DNA from: Bacteroidota bacterium
Lineage (GTDB): Bacteria > Bacteroidota > Bacteroidia > NS11-12g > UBA9320
Assembly (NCBI GenBank): GCA_024638525.1
Contig: JAHEKB010000049.1
Span: forward strand, 488-11,215
Direction: 5' to 3'
Length of the DNA stretch: 10,728 nt
A model generated the notes under the pieces. It was not told the origin of the DNA and made no database searches. It saw nothing but the letters and a program-made list of their open reading frames with translations. Positions 1-6,474 of the stretch are shown one piece after another (position 1 is the first letter of the stretch; each line of letters begins with the position of its first letter). The position numbers and the translations under genes were made by a program.

Positions 1-353
1 CATTGCATTACCAATTCACAACCTCCGCCCAGTGCAAAGCCACTGACGGCTGCAATGATGGGTTTCTTGGTCTTTCGAATCTGATCCCATGTACTGAACT
101 GGTCAATTTTAAGCATATCTACCGCAGTTTTCCCGGCCATTTGTTTGATGTCGGCCCCCGCGGCAAAAGCGCGTTCGTTCCCTGTGATCACGATGGCTCT
201 GACAGTGTCGTCATCATCTAATTGCATCAATGCTTTCTTGATGTCTTGCATCAATTGAAGATTTAAAGCATTGAGCTCCTTGGGTCTATTCAGTTGTATA
301 AGTGCAACATGCTCTTGATATTGAGCATCCACTTTTATGAATTCGTAAGACAT
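1..353 (-). CDS. enoyl-CoA hydratase/isomerase (crotonase family), N-terminal part
   Basis: This is the first 117 residues of a crotonase-fold protein; the rest lies beyond the left window edge. It starts at ATG (351-353) with MSYEFIKVDA. The family signature is clear: NRPKELNALN at about residues 22-31, FAAGADIKQM at 63-72 (oxyanion-hole region) and GFALGGGCELVM at 105-116. In the characterised enoyl-CoA hydratases the Glu of GCEL (here E113) is one of two catalytic glutamates; the second would lie outside the window. The expected reaction is hydration of trans-2-enoyl-CoA in fatty-acid, phenylacetate or amino-acid breakdown in the cytoplasm. The exact substrate cannot be told from this fragment. 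No Shine-Dalgarno sequence precedes the start. A perfect 7-bp hairpin lies 35 bases upstream. Confidence 0.93.
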   Translation of the reverse strand, partial: MSYEFIKVDAQYQEHVALIQLNRPKELNALNLQLMQDIKKALMQLDDDDTVRAIVITGNERAFAAGADIKQMAGKTAVDMLKIDQFSTWDQIRKTKKPIIAAVSGFALGGGCELVMQ

Positions 354-388
354 GCTGCGAATCTAGGGATTTGGACGCACAGATTATA

Positions 389-407
389 GTTCAAGGCGAA
401 CTTGAAC
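389..407 (-). promoter_or_regulatory. 7-bp perfect hairpin upstream of the enoyl-CoA hydratase
   Basis: On the plus strand GTTCAAG (389-395) and CTTGAAC (401-407) are perfect inverted repeats around the five-base spacer GCGAA. Read toward the hydratase (minus strand) the loop is TTCGC. No T-run follows in either direction, so it does not look like an intrinsic terminator. It sits in the 172-base spacer between the methyltransferase stop and the hydratase start, about 35 bases before the ATG. A role as a leader structure or protein-binding site is inference; it could also be chance. Confidence 0.3.
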
Positions 408-525
408 CCCTCAATTCGCAGATCCTGCACAGCTTTTTGACCGTTGGGTTCTGGATAGTTTTGATTCATCACCTTAACTCATTTTTCTTTTACGAATACC
501 AATACTTGAATTGCATAGAAAGTCC

Positions 526-1278
526 TTATTTCCTCCAGGCCCAAATTTGGTCTTTCTCTAAATGTATGCTGTAGTCAAGTCTCTTGAGAAAAGCGGCAAG
601 ATCGTCTCGATTGTATCCACTTTGGTCTGAACGGTGGGTCTCAACAGACAGGCATAATATCTTTTCCAATGTCTCTTTGTTGGATTGGTAAAGAATGGGA
701 TATTCTGAACCCTCACAATCCAATTTCAAAAAATCAACCTTGTCTAAATGATGTTCCTCCAATACTTGCTTAAGAGTATTTGATTCTACTTGCGCTACAT
801 CCGGCTCACGATCGGATTGCTCTATGCTGGCAGACGTGGTAAAACTGTCCTCTGCATTATAATTCAGTTCAAGTTGACCAGCTTCTCCGCTGATAGCCCG
901 GTTTATGATAGTCCAGTTGTTGTAATCACTCTCTTCACCATAGCTGCTTAACAGTTTGAAATTATTGGGCATTGGCTCATAAGAATACACTTTGGCGAGC
1001 GGATTGCGCGATAAAGCAGCAAGAGAAAAGTAACCTACGTTGGCTCCTACATCAATAACCGTGTTGAATCGCGAAGGTGTAATATATGTGGGCAAGCCTC
1101 TGAAATAGGTCTCGTCAAAAAAGCATTCTTTATAGGTCTGCATTAACCTCTTTGGCACTTTTATATCCATACCCGAGCGCAATTTGAATGTAAAAGCCCC
1201 AGTTAGACCGCCAACTTTATAGATGTAATAGCTTAACCAGTTCTTGTGGTTCTTGATGTTATTGATTAATCGTCTCAA
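526..1278 (-). CDS. FkbM-family SAM-dependent methyltransferase
   Basis: A 250-residue protein with the class I SAM-binding motif VIDVGANVGYFSL at residues 74-86, the acidic loop SYEPMPNN at 99-106 and the FkbM signature DFLKLDCEGSEY at 182-193. Members methylate hydroxyl groups on sugars or polyketides. Next to a sugar-phosphate transferase, a role in O-methylating a surface glycan is the natural inference, but the substrate is not visible. The start is TTG (1276-1278); I found no ATG or GTG in the same frame in the roughly 60 bases upstream, so TTG is the first usable start. It lies 23 bases after the sugar transferase stop and is the last gene of the minus-strand unit. No T-rich hairpin terminator is visible after its TAA. 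No transmembrane segment is apparent, so it is probably cytoplasmic. Confidence 0.88.
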   Translation of the reverse strand: MRRLINNIKNHKNWLSYYIYKVGGLTGAFTFKLRSGMDIKVPKRLMQTYKECFFDETYFRGLPTYITPSRFNTVIDVGANVGYFSLAALSRNPLAKVYSYEPMPNNFKLLSSYGEESDYNNWTIINRAISGEAGQLELNYNAEDSFTTSASIEQSDREPDVAQVESNTLKQVLEEHHLDKVDFLKLDCEGSEYPILYQSNKETLEKILCLSVETHRSDQSGYNRDDLAAFLKRLDYSIHLEKDQIWAWRK

Positions 1279-1301
1279 TGCTTGGATCTTTTGATTATGT
1301 G

Positions 1302-2711
1302 CTACTTTCCTCTGCCTTGTACCATAATCAAGACCGTATAGATTAATATCTTGAGATCTAACTGCAAGGAGATATTCTCCAAATACAGAAGGTCGTATTG
1401 CAGTCTTGCTACCATTTCTTCAACATTCTCAGCATAGCCGAACTTAACCTGTCCCCACGAAGTAATCCCGGGTTTAACCCTGTGCAATCGGCGGTAGTGT
1501 GGAGCAGTTTCTACGATTTTATCGATGAAGTACTGTCTTTCTGGTCTCGGACCAACCAAGCTCATATCTCCGATCAAAACATTCCAGAACTGGGGCATTT
1601 CATCCAATCGGGTCTTGCGCAAGAACCTGCCTATCTTTGTGATTCTCGGATCGTTTTCACTCGACAATTGCGGACCAGATGCTTCGGCATCGTTACGCAT
1701 GCTTCGGAATTTTATAATATGAAAAGGTTTACCGTGTATTCCTATTCTTTCCTGCTGGTAGAAGACAGGGCCTTTAGAGCCCATTTTCACCATTAAACCA
1801 ATGATAATGAAGAATGGCAAGCCAATCAGAAGAACGCATGCCGCAAACATGATATCAAAGCTTCGCTTGAAGAATTTTTGCCAAGGAGGAAGAATATCCG
1901 TCTCAATTTGAATGAGGATGGCGCCAAACACATTGCCCATCTTAACCATACCTGTTAAGTGTTGGTATAAATCGGGAATAATCTTAATCACTACTTTTTC
2001 TGAGTTTAAGAGATTCAGTATTTGTGAGATTACCGATTTGTCTTCTGTCTCAGTAGCAATAATCACTTCTTGAATCTCCTCTTTGTCGATAATCTGAGAA
2101 AGTTCTTCAAGCATGCCTAATTTAATTAGGCCATCCAGTGCAGATTCATCATTTAAAACCACATGACCCTTAAAAAAATGGCCCTCAGATTTTCTGGCCG
2201 ATTGCAATTCATTGTAAATATTTTGTGCCTTCGGTCCTCCTCCAATGATCAGACTGTTAAATCCAATTTTTCTGTTTTGGATCTTATTGGCCACATTGGT
2301 GGATAGCCAGATTCTAAACAGAGCAGTAATTACAAAATGCAGGGCAAACAATGCGATTAAGGATCGATAATAGGAATTGTATGCACTTACCTCATCGTCT
2401 AATAGTACGAGAAAGAAGAGGGCAAGAACTCCTATTAAACTCGTCCAGAAGACTTGAATCAATTCTTTGAGTCTTGATTTTCGATAGACGGTATTGTAGA
2501 GACCAGCAAGACTGTACATCACAATCCAAAACACAGGAATAAATACGATCCCTAAGAAGAATTTCCGGTCTTGCAGGGCCAGATTGAATTCGCTGGGTGA
2601 AAAGGTAGCTTCAATAAAACATTTGCGATACAGATAGAACAAGCCCCAGGCCAATGCTGCTGCCAGAAAGTCAAGAAGGATGTACTTTATAGTTAGAAGC
2701 CGTCGGTTCAA
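1302..2711 (-). CDS. polyprenyl-phosphate sugar-1-phosphate transferase (WbaP/WcaJ type)
   Basis: A 469-residue inner-membrane enzyme of the exopolysaccharide initiating transferase class, which moves a hexose-1-phosphate from a nucleotide sugar to undecaprenyl phosphate. Four hydrophobic segments (about residues 6-28, 51-74, 87-106, 114-136) are followed by a cytoplasmic CoA-binding-like domain with SLIIGGGP at 153-160. Next comes a re-entrant membrane helix (284-309) and the bacterial sugar transferase domain with FRSMRNDA (335-342), KTRLDEMPQFWNV (366-378, D370-E371 as the expected catalytic pair), GDMSLVGPRPER (381-392) and KPGITSWGQV (413-422). The length matches the full-length family. 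The start is TTG (2709-2711); it overlaps the TGA of the lipoprotein gene by four bases (TTGA), which suggests coupled translation. Which sugar is transferred cannot be read from the sequence. Confidence 0.95.
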   Translation of the reverse strand: MNRRLLTIKYILLDFLAAALAWGLFYLYRKCFIEATFSPSEFNLALQDRKFFLGIVFIPVFWIVMYSLAGLYNTVYRKSRLKELIQVFWTSLIGVLALFFLVLLDDEVSAYNSYYRSLIALFALHFVITALFRIWLSTNVANKIQNRKIGFNSLIIGGGPKAQNIYNELQSARKSEGHFFKGHVVLNDESALDGLIKLGMLEELSQIIDKEEIQEVIIATETEDKSVISQILNLLNSEKVVIKIIPDLYQHLTGMVKMGNVFGAILIQIETDILPPWQKFFKRSFDIMFAACVLLIGLPFFIIIGLMVKMGSKGPVFYQQERIGIHGKPFHIIKFRSMRNDAEASGPQLSSENDPRITKIGRFLRKTRLDEMPQFWNVLIGDMSLVGPRPERQYFIDKIVETAPHYRRLHRVKPGITSWGQVKFGYAENVEEMVARLQYDLLYLENISLQLDLKILIYTVLIMVQGRGK

Positions 2712-3604
2712 AAGTGAATCAACTTAATATTGTCCAAATATACATTTGCCTTCGTATCTCCGCTTGTTTTAAAGGCTCCAAAGAATATTCTGAAATCAAT
2801 TCCCTGATACTCAGCTTGGTTAATATCTGCGGTCAGGCTCACATAGGCTTTTTTCCATTCTGTGCTCGGGAAGAAATTCACTATAGGAACCCCATTGACC
2901 ACTTGACTATTGATTGGGTAGATGCCAGCAATGAGTTCTACATCCGCTTTGTAGTTGAACTCCAGATAGACATCTGCTCCAGCTCTCGGAAGATCGAAGA
3001 GTTGAGTGCTGCTAAACTCAAATATTTGAAAACCGGTATCTAATTGCCCCATTGAAGAGAATTTCTCGCTCACTCCGTCATAGGCGTAAACATGGGCGGG
3101 GTCTCCTATGATTTTAAGGCTATCTACACTGGAATTGCTGCCGCTTTTAACCAAAGTGGTAGTTTGGTCCTCAAAATCTTCCAACCAAACAAATTTGCAG
3201 GCATCCCGATAGCCCACTATAGGCTTCAATGTATCCACCACAGCAGGCATGAGTTCCAATTCTTGTTCAAAGGTGCTGTAGAAAGGGTAGAGCACTCTTT
3301 GCGAAGCTTGTCCGTTCTTTTTGATTCCCGCAATAACACTCACGGTCTGTTTGCCTTCTTTCAATACTGGAATTTGAGCAGGCAATTCAAAGGCTCCAAT
3401 AAATGTACCTCCTACATAAACCCAAGCATCAACAATTTCATGCGCATCACTTCCTTGGGATCGGTCGGATTTTACAGAGAGCTCAATGGATTCTATGAAG
3501 AGATAGGAGGGAATGCGCTCTTCCTTATCACAAGAGCCAAGGCCTATGAGAAAAAAAAGGAGGAGATACAGTCCTATGCGTTGGTGATGAAGTTTCGTTC
3601 TAAT
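2708..3604 (-). CDS. outer-surface or periplasmic lipoprotein of unknown function, non-canonical start
   Basis: The reading frame runs from stops at about 3613 to a TGA at 2708-2710. Taking TTG at 3385 as the start would give 225 residues but cut off a clear lipoprotein signal. Upstream in the same frame are IGLYLLLFFLIGLGSC (hydrophobic core and lipobox LGSC) and then CDKEERIPSYLFIESIEL. No ATG, GTG or TTG lies between the frame's upstream stops and the signal. Candidates are ATT at 3602-3604 (298 residues, basic n-region RTKLHHQR, Cys25), ATA at 3575-3577 and CTG at 3569-3571 (287 residues, no basic n-region). I give the ATT start because only it yields a normal signal peptide. The C-terminal ~150 residues look beta-rich with LEFNYKADVELIAGI and NVYLDNIKLIHF, like a carbohydrate-binding jelly roll. 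I recall similar uncharacterised Bacteroidota lipoproteins. The gene overlaps both neighbours. Confidence 0.75.
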   Translation of the reverse strand: MRTKLHHQRIGLYLLLFFLIGLGSCDKEERIPSYLFIESIELSVKSDRSQGSDAHEIVDAWVYVGGTFIGAFELPAQIPVLKEGKQTVSVIAGIKKNGQASQRVLYPFYSTFEQELELMPAVVDTLKPIVGYRDACKFVWLEDFEDQTTTLVKSGSNSSVDSLKIIGDPAHVYAYDGVSEKFSSMGQLDTGFQIFEFSSTQLFDLPRAGADVYLEFNYKADVELIAGIYPINSQVVNGVPIVNFFPSTEWKKAYVSLTADINQAEYQGIDFRIFFGAFKTSGDTKANVYLDNIKLIHF

Positions 3605-4566
3605 TGCTCTTTGATTTTATCAGAAACTGATTTCAGCTGCAAATATTGCGAAATACTGGCATCCGGTTCCGAATTACTTGCAATGCAATTGTAAAACGAT
3701 TCAAGTTCTTTTTCCAAGATGGATATATAACCGTCTGAATCTTTTGACTGATTATAGCTTGTTTTTATACCCCAATGTTCTTCAGACTGATTATTGTCTT
3801 CGCCATTATTGCTTTGAACATGGAGCATTTGATCCAAATAATCTATAGAGCAATAGGTGTTGTTCTGGAAGAACTTAGTCAAGTGCTTGTTCTTATCTGC
3901 GATCTTACTGGCGGATAGATTGGCAACACAACCGTTGTAAAACTCTATGCGCGCATTGACCACATCAGGATCTTTGTAATAAACGCCCACAGCGGTGGCA
4001 TAGACCGATTTAACCTCTGAAGCAGAAAGCTTTAAGCTGACGTCAATGTCGTGCATCATTAAATCATCTATTACAGAAAGCTGCGTGGAGTTTTTATTAA
4101 ACTTCATAAAGCGATTGCTATCTATGATGCGCGGAACCAGAGCGTATTTTTCCAAGTCATTATAGAAATTATAAAATCTCTGCTTCAAACCGATTTGTAA
4201 GATGGTATGCGATTCATAAGCGAGCATTTCCAAATTTCTCAAATCCTGACGGCTGCATAAACTCGGGCTTTCTATGTACAGATGTTTCCCCTGTCTAATG
4301 ACTTCTGCCAGGCTTTCATAGGAAGTGGCAATAGGGTCTAAAACAATAACTGCTTCGGACAAAGCAATAAGCTCATCTAGTGAATCTATTGCATTTAAGT
4401 TGTCTAAAGGAACGGAATCATATCCACCCACGATCTCTGTATTTTCCATCTTTTCCAAGAGCAATAAAGCCTTGGAGCCGAAGTTTCCGCTACCTATTAT
4501 TCCCGTTTTCAATGATAGATTTCTTGAATACGAAATAATGTCGTTTTTTAGTCGCGCTAAAAACAA
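3574..4566 (-). CDS. Gfo/Idh/MocA-family oxidoreductase, catalytic lysine apparently replaced
   Basis: A 330-residue NAD(P)-dependent sugar-dehydrogenase-like protein. The Rossmann motif GIIGSGNFG is at residues 22-30. SVIDDLMMHDIDVSL at 164-178 and ARIEFYNGCVANLSASK at 205-221 match the second domain of the group containing UDP-GlcNAc 3-dehydrogenase (GnnA). The usual EKP motif, which carries the catalytic lysine, here reads IESPSL (98-103): Ser in place of Lys. IGLKQRF (125-131) replaces the common GHVERF. The protein may be inactive or altered in activity. The start shown is TTG (4564-4566). A second TTG at 4510-4512 would give MKTGIIGSG, closer to the usual family start, and I cannot decide between them. 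It is first in the minus-strand unit, and its end overlaps the lipoprotein frame. Confidence 0.85.
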   Translation of the reverse strand: MFLARLKNDIISYSRNLSLKTGIIGSGNFGSKALLLLEKMENTEIVGGYDSVPLDNLNAIDSLDELIALSEAVIVLDPIATSYESLAEVIRQGKHLYIESPSLCSRQDLRNLEMLAYESHTILQIGLKQRFYNFYNDLEKYALVPRIIDSNRFMKFNKNSTQLSVIDDLMMHDIDVSLKLSASEVKSVYATAVGVYYKDPDVVNARIEFYNGCVANLSASKIADKNKHLTKFFQNNTYCSIDYLDQMLHVQSNNGEDNNQSEEHWGIKTSYNQSKDSDGYISILEKELESFYNCIASNSEPDASISQYLQLKSVSDKIKEQLERNFITNA

Positions 4567-4583
4567 TCACAAAGGGGGCGTAT

Positions 4584-4592
4584 CAAATTCTA
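4584..4592 (-). promoter_or_regulatory. weak candidate -7 element for the oxidoreductase operon
   Basis: Read on the minus strand this is TAGAATTTG, one base longer than the Bacteroidota consensus TAnnTTTG. A TTTG sits 23 bases further upstream (around 4616). It lies in the short divergent spacer, inside the first bases of the opposing pcm gene's leader. The match is imperfect, so treat it as a suggestion only. Confidence 0.2.
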
Positions 4593-4598
4593 CACACA

Positions 4599-5252
4599 TT
4601 GCTCGAAGATAGCTACAAACACAAAGGTCAAAGAAATCAGTTAGTTAAGCAGCTGAAAGCCGAAGGTATAAAGAGTGAAAAAGTGCTTAAAGCAATGGCT
4701 CATGTACCTCGACATTTTTTCTTTCCGCCCGATTTTCAAGAAAAGGCATATGACAATATAGCTTTTCCTATAGATGGCGGCCAGACTATATCACAGCCCT
4801 TTACCGTTGCCTTTCAAACTCAATTATTAGATGTGTCTAAAGGCGATAAAGTGCTGGAGATCGGAACAGGATCTGGTTATCAAGCGGCTATACTCAAAGT
4901 GCTTGGAGCAGAAGTATATACAATCGAAACGGTACGCGAATTGTATACTAGTTCCCAAGATCTGTTCAAGAAGTTGGGTCTGGAAATATTCAGTCAATAT
5001 GGAGATGGTTCCAACGGCTGGACAGAAAAGGCCCCATTTGACAAGATTATTTTAACAGCAGCAGCGCCTACGATCAACAACTCACTTGCCGAACAGTTGA
5101 AAATTGGCGGCAGACTGGTGGCTCCTGTGGGGTCGAGGGATGTCCAAAAAATGATACTTGTACAAAGAATTGGTGAAAATGAGTACGAAAGAAGCACACA
5201 TGGCAATTTTACCTTTGTTCCTCTCACGGGTTCACATGGTTGGAAAATCTAG
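4599..5252 (+). CDS. pcm: protein-L-isoaspartate(D-aspartate) O-methyltransferase
   Basis: A 217-residue SAM-dependent enzyme that methylates isoaspartyl residues as the first step in repairing aged proteins in the cytoplasm. Family hallmarks: VPRHFFFPPDF at residues 36-46, GQTISQPFTVAFQTQLL at 61-77, SAM motif I KVLEIGTGSGYQAA at 84-97, the acidic loop YTIETVREL at 107-115 and the late motif GGRLVAPVG at 170-178. The length is normal for the family. The start is TTG (4599-4601), giving LLEDSYKHKG, which matches the usual family N-terminus; the frame upstream to a TAA at 4536-4538 contains no ATG, GTG or other TTG. An AAAGGGGG run lies too far upstream (about 21 bases) to be a good ribosome-binding site. 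Its 3' end overlaps the amidase start by 17 bases, so the two are probably cotranscribed. Confidence 0.95.
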   Translation: MLEDSYKHKGQRNQLVKQLKAEGIKSEKVLKAMAHVPRHFFFPPDFQEKAYDNIAFPIDGGQTISQPFTVAFQTQLLDVSKGDKVLEIGTGSGYQAAILKVLGAEVYTIETVRELYTSSQDLFKKLGLEIFSQYGDGSNGWTEKAPFDKIILTAAAPTINNSLAEQLKIGGRLVAPVGSRDVQKMILVQRIGENEYERSTHGNFTFVPLTGSHGWKI

Positions 5253-6474
5253 TCTTTATAAAGTCTTAATAATCAGCGTTTTGTTTGGTGCATTTCCCGC
5301 GTTTAGCCAAGCAACCAGCTACCTAGAGATCAAAGCAAAATCAGGTGATGGGATTACTGTCGTTCTCAACAGATATCTCATTTCTAATCATGAATGCGGA
5401 GTGGATTCATTCCTTGAACTCAATAATTTGAAAGCTAGCAGTTATCTGATATTAGATAAAAAATACAAGCTGCCCATACGGGTTCATGAGTACAATGGTA
5501 CAAGCATTCGTAGCTCTTTGGGAATTAATGACTATCAACTAGCCTTGCGAATTCAGAAGTACAACGAATTAATGCTCAGCAAGGGATTAAGAGATAAGGA
5601 TTTTAGGCTTGACAAGGAATTGTGGGTTCCCCTACATGAATTTTACTGCCCTAATCCTATGGTGGAATTAGAATCTATAGAAACTGTTGATGTGCAAGAT
5701 ATTGAAGAGGTAGAAGCTCCGGATATGAGTGAGGCATTGCGGGTTGAAACTTTTCCGATTTTGGGCCCCAAATATGAGAAGACGCCGATCATCTCCAGTT
5801 CAATGGAGGGGCATGTATATTATTTGATCAGCGGTCATGGCGGTCCCGATCCGGGTGCTATAGGACATAAAGACGGGCATATGCTATGTGAAGATGAATA
5901 TGCATATGATGTTACACTAAGATTAGCCAGAAATCTCTTGCAACAAGGAGCAACGGTCTATATGATTACCCGAGATACTGACGGTATAAGAGATGAGGAA
6001 TTCTTGAGTTCAGATAAGGATGAAACAGTTTGGTACAATCAGAGAATACCCTTGAATCAAGTGAGAAGGCTTAGACAGCGAACGGCCAAAATCAATGAGC
6101 TATATGCCAAGCACAAAGCAGAAGGAGCCAAAGTTCAACGCGTGATTGAAATACATATCGATAGCCGATATGAAACCCAGAAGGTTGATATATTCTTTTA
6201 TTATTATCCAGGTAGCAGCAAGGGTCAAGCTATGGCCAACGAGATGTATTCAACCATCAAGGCAGAATACGATGAGCACCAAGCCAATAGAGGTTATAGA
6301 GGTGTGGTCAGAAGCCGCAACCTTCACACCCTAAGGGAAAGCGCTGCACCTGCGGTTTACATAGAACTCGGGAACATTACCAATGAATTCGACCAAAAAC
6401 GATTGTTGATCGTAAACAACAGACAAGCCATTGCCAATTGGTTGGCATTAGGCATTAAAAATTACAGCAATTAA
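5236..6474 (+). CDS. secreted N-acetylmuramoyl-L-alanine amidase (Amidase_3) with LysM-like N-terminus
   Basis: A 412-residue zinc amidase that cuts the bond between MurNAc and the stem peptide. I start it at ATG 5236 because this gives a standard signal peptide (KSSLYKV then ISVLFGAFPAFSQA, residues 4-26). Earlier in-frame starts back to 5158 would put 26 extra residues before it, inside pcm. Residues ~30-82 (SGDGITVVLNRY and YLILDKKYKLPI) resemble a degenerate LysM, followed by a similar stretch at ~88-133 and an acidic linker (~143-166). The catalytic domain shows SGHGGPDPGAIG (199-210, zinc ligand H201), CEDEYAYDVTLRLA (218-231, zinc Glu probably E219 or E221), IEIHIDS (304-310, H307) and YIELGNITNE (375-384, catalytic E377). 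HID in place of the usual HAN/HAD is a mild variation. The stop TAA shares TTAA with the lepA stop. Confidence 0.9.
   Translation: MVGKSSLYKVLIISVLFGAFPAFSQATSYLEIKAKSGDGITVVLNRYLISNHECGVDSFLELNNLKASSYLILDKKYKLPIRVHEYNGTSIRSSLGINDYQLALRIQKYNELMLSKGLRDKDFRLDKELWVPLHEFYCPNPMVELESIETVDVQDIEEVEAPDMSEALRVETFPILGPKYEKTPIISSSMEGHVYYLISGHGGPDPGAIGHKDGHMLCEDEYAYDVTLRLARNLLQQGATVYMITRDTDGIRDEEFLSSDKDETVWYNQRIPLNQVRRLRQRTAKINELYAKHKAEGAKVQRVIEIHIDSRYETQKVDIFFYYYPGSSKGQAMANEMYSTIKAEYDEHQANRGYRGVVRSRNLHTLRESAAPAVYIELGNITNEFDQKRLLIVNNRQAIANWLALGIKNYSN

Noticed and set aside
335..469. 44-codon minus-strand frame as a gene
   Set aside because: No recognisable family or signal and it overlaps the hydratase start; kept only as a finding.
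371..574. 67-codon plus-strand frame MDAQIIVQGEL...
   Set aside because: It runs antisense into the 3' end of the FkbM methyltransferase gene and shows no family motif; its hydrophobic look comes from an AT-rich spacer.
1398..1796. 132-codon plus-strand frame opposite the sugar transferase catalytic domain
   Set aside because: It is a shadow of a strongly recognised gene, with no motifs of its own.
3569..3618. Programmed -1 frameshift fusing the oxidoreductase to the lipoprotein
   Set aside because: No slippery heptamer lies in the short overlap, and a fusion would bury the signal peptide and lipobox inside a cytoplasmic protein.
3092..3694. 200-codon plus-strand frame opposite the lipoprotein gene
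   Set aside because: It is antisense to the lipoprotein and oxidoreductase genes, whose products have clear signal or family motifs; this frame has none.
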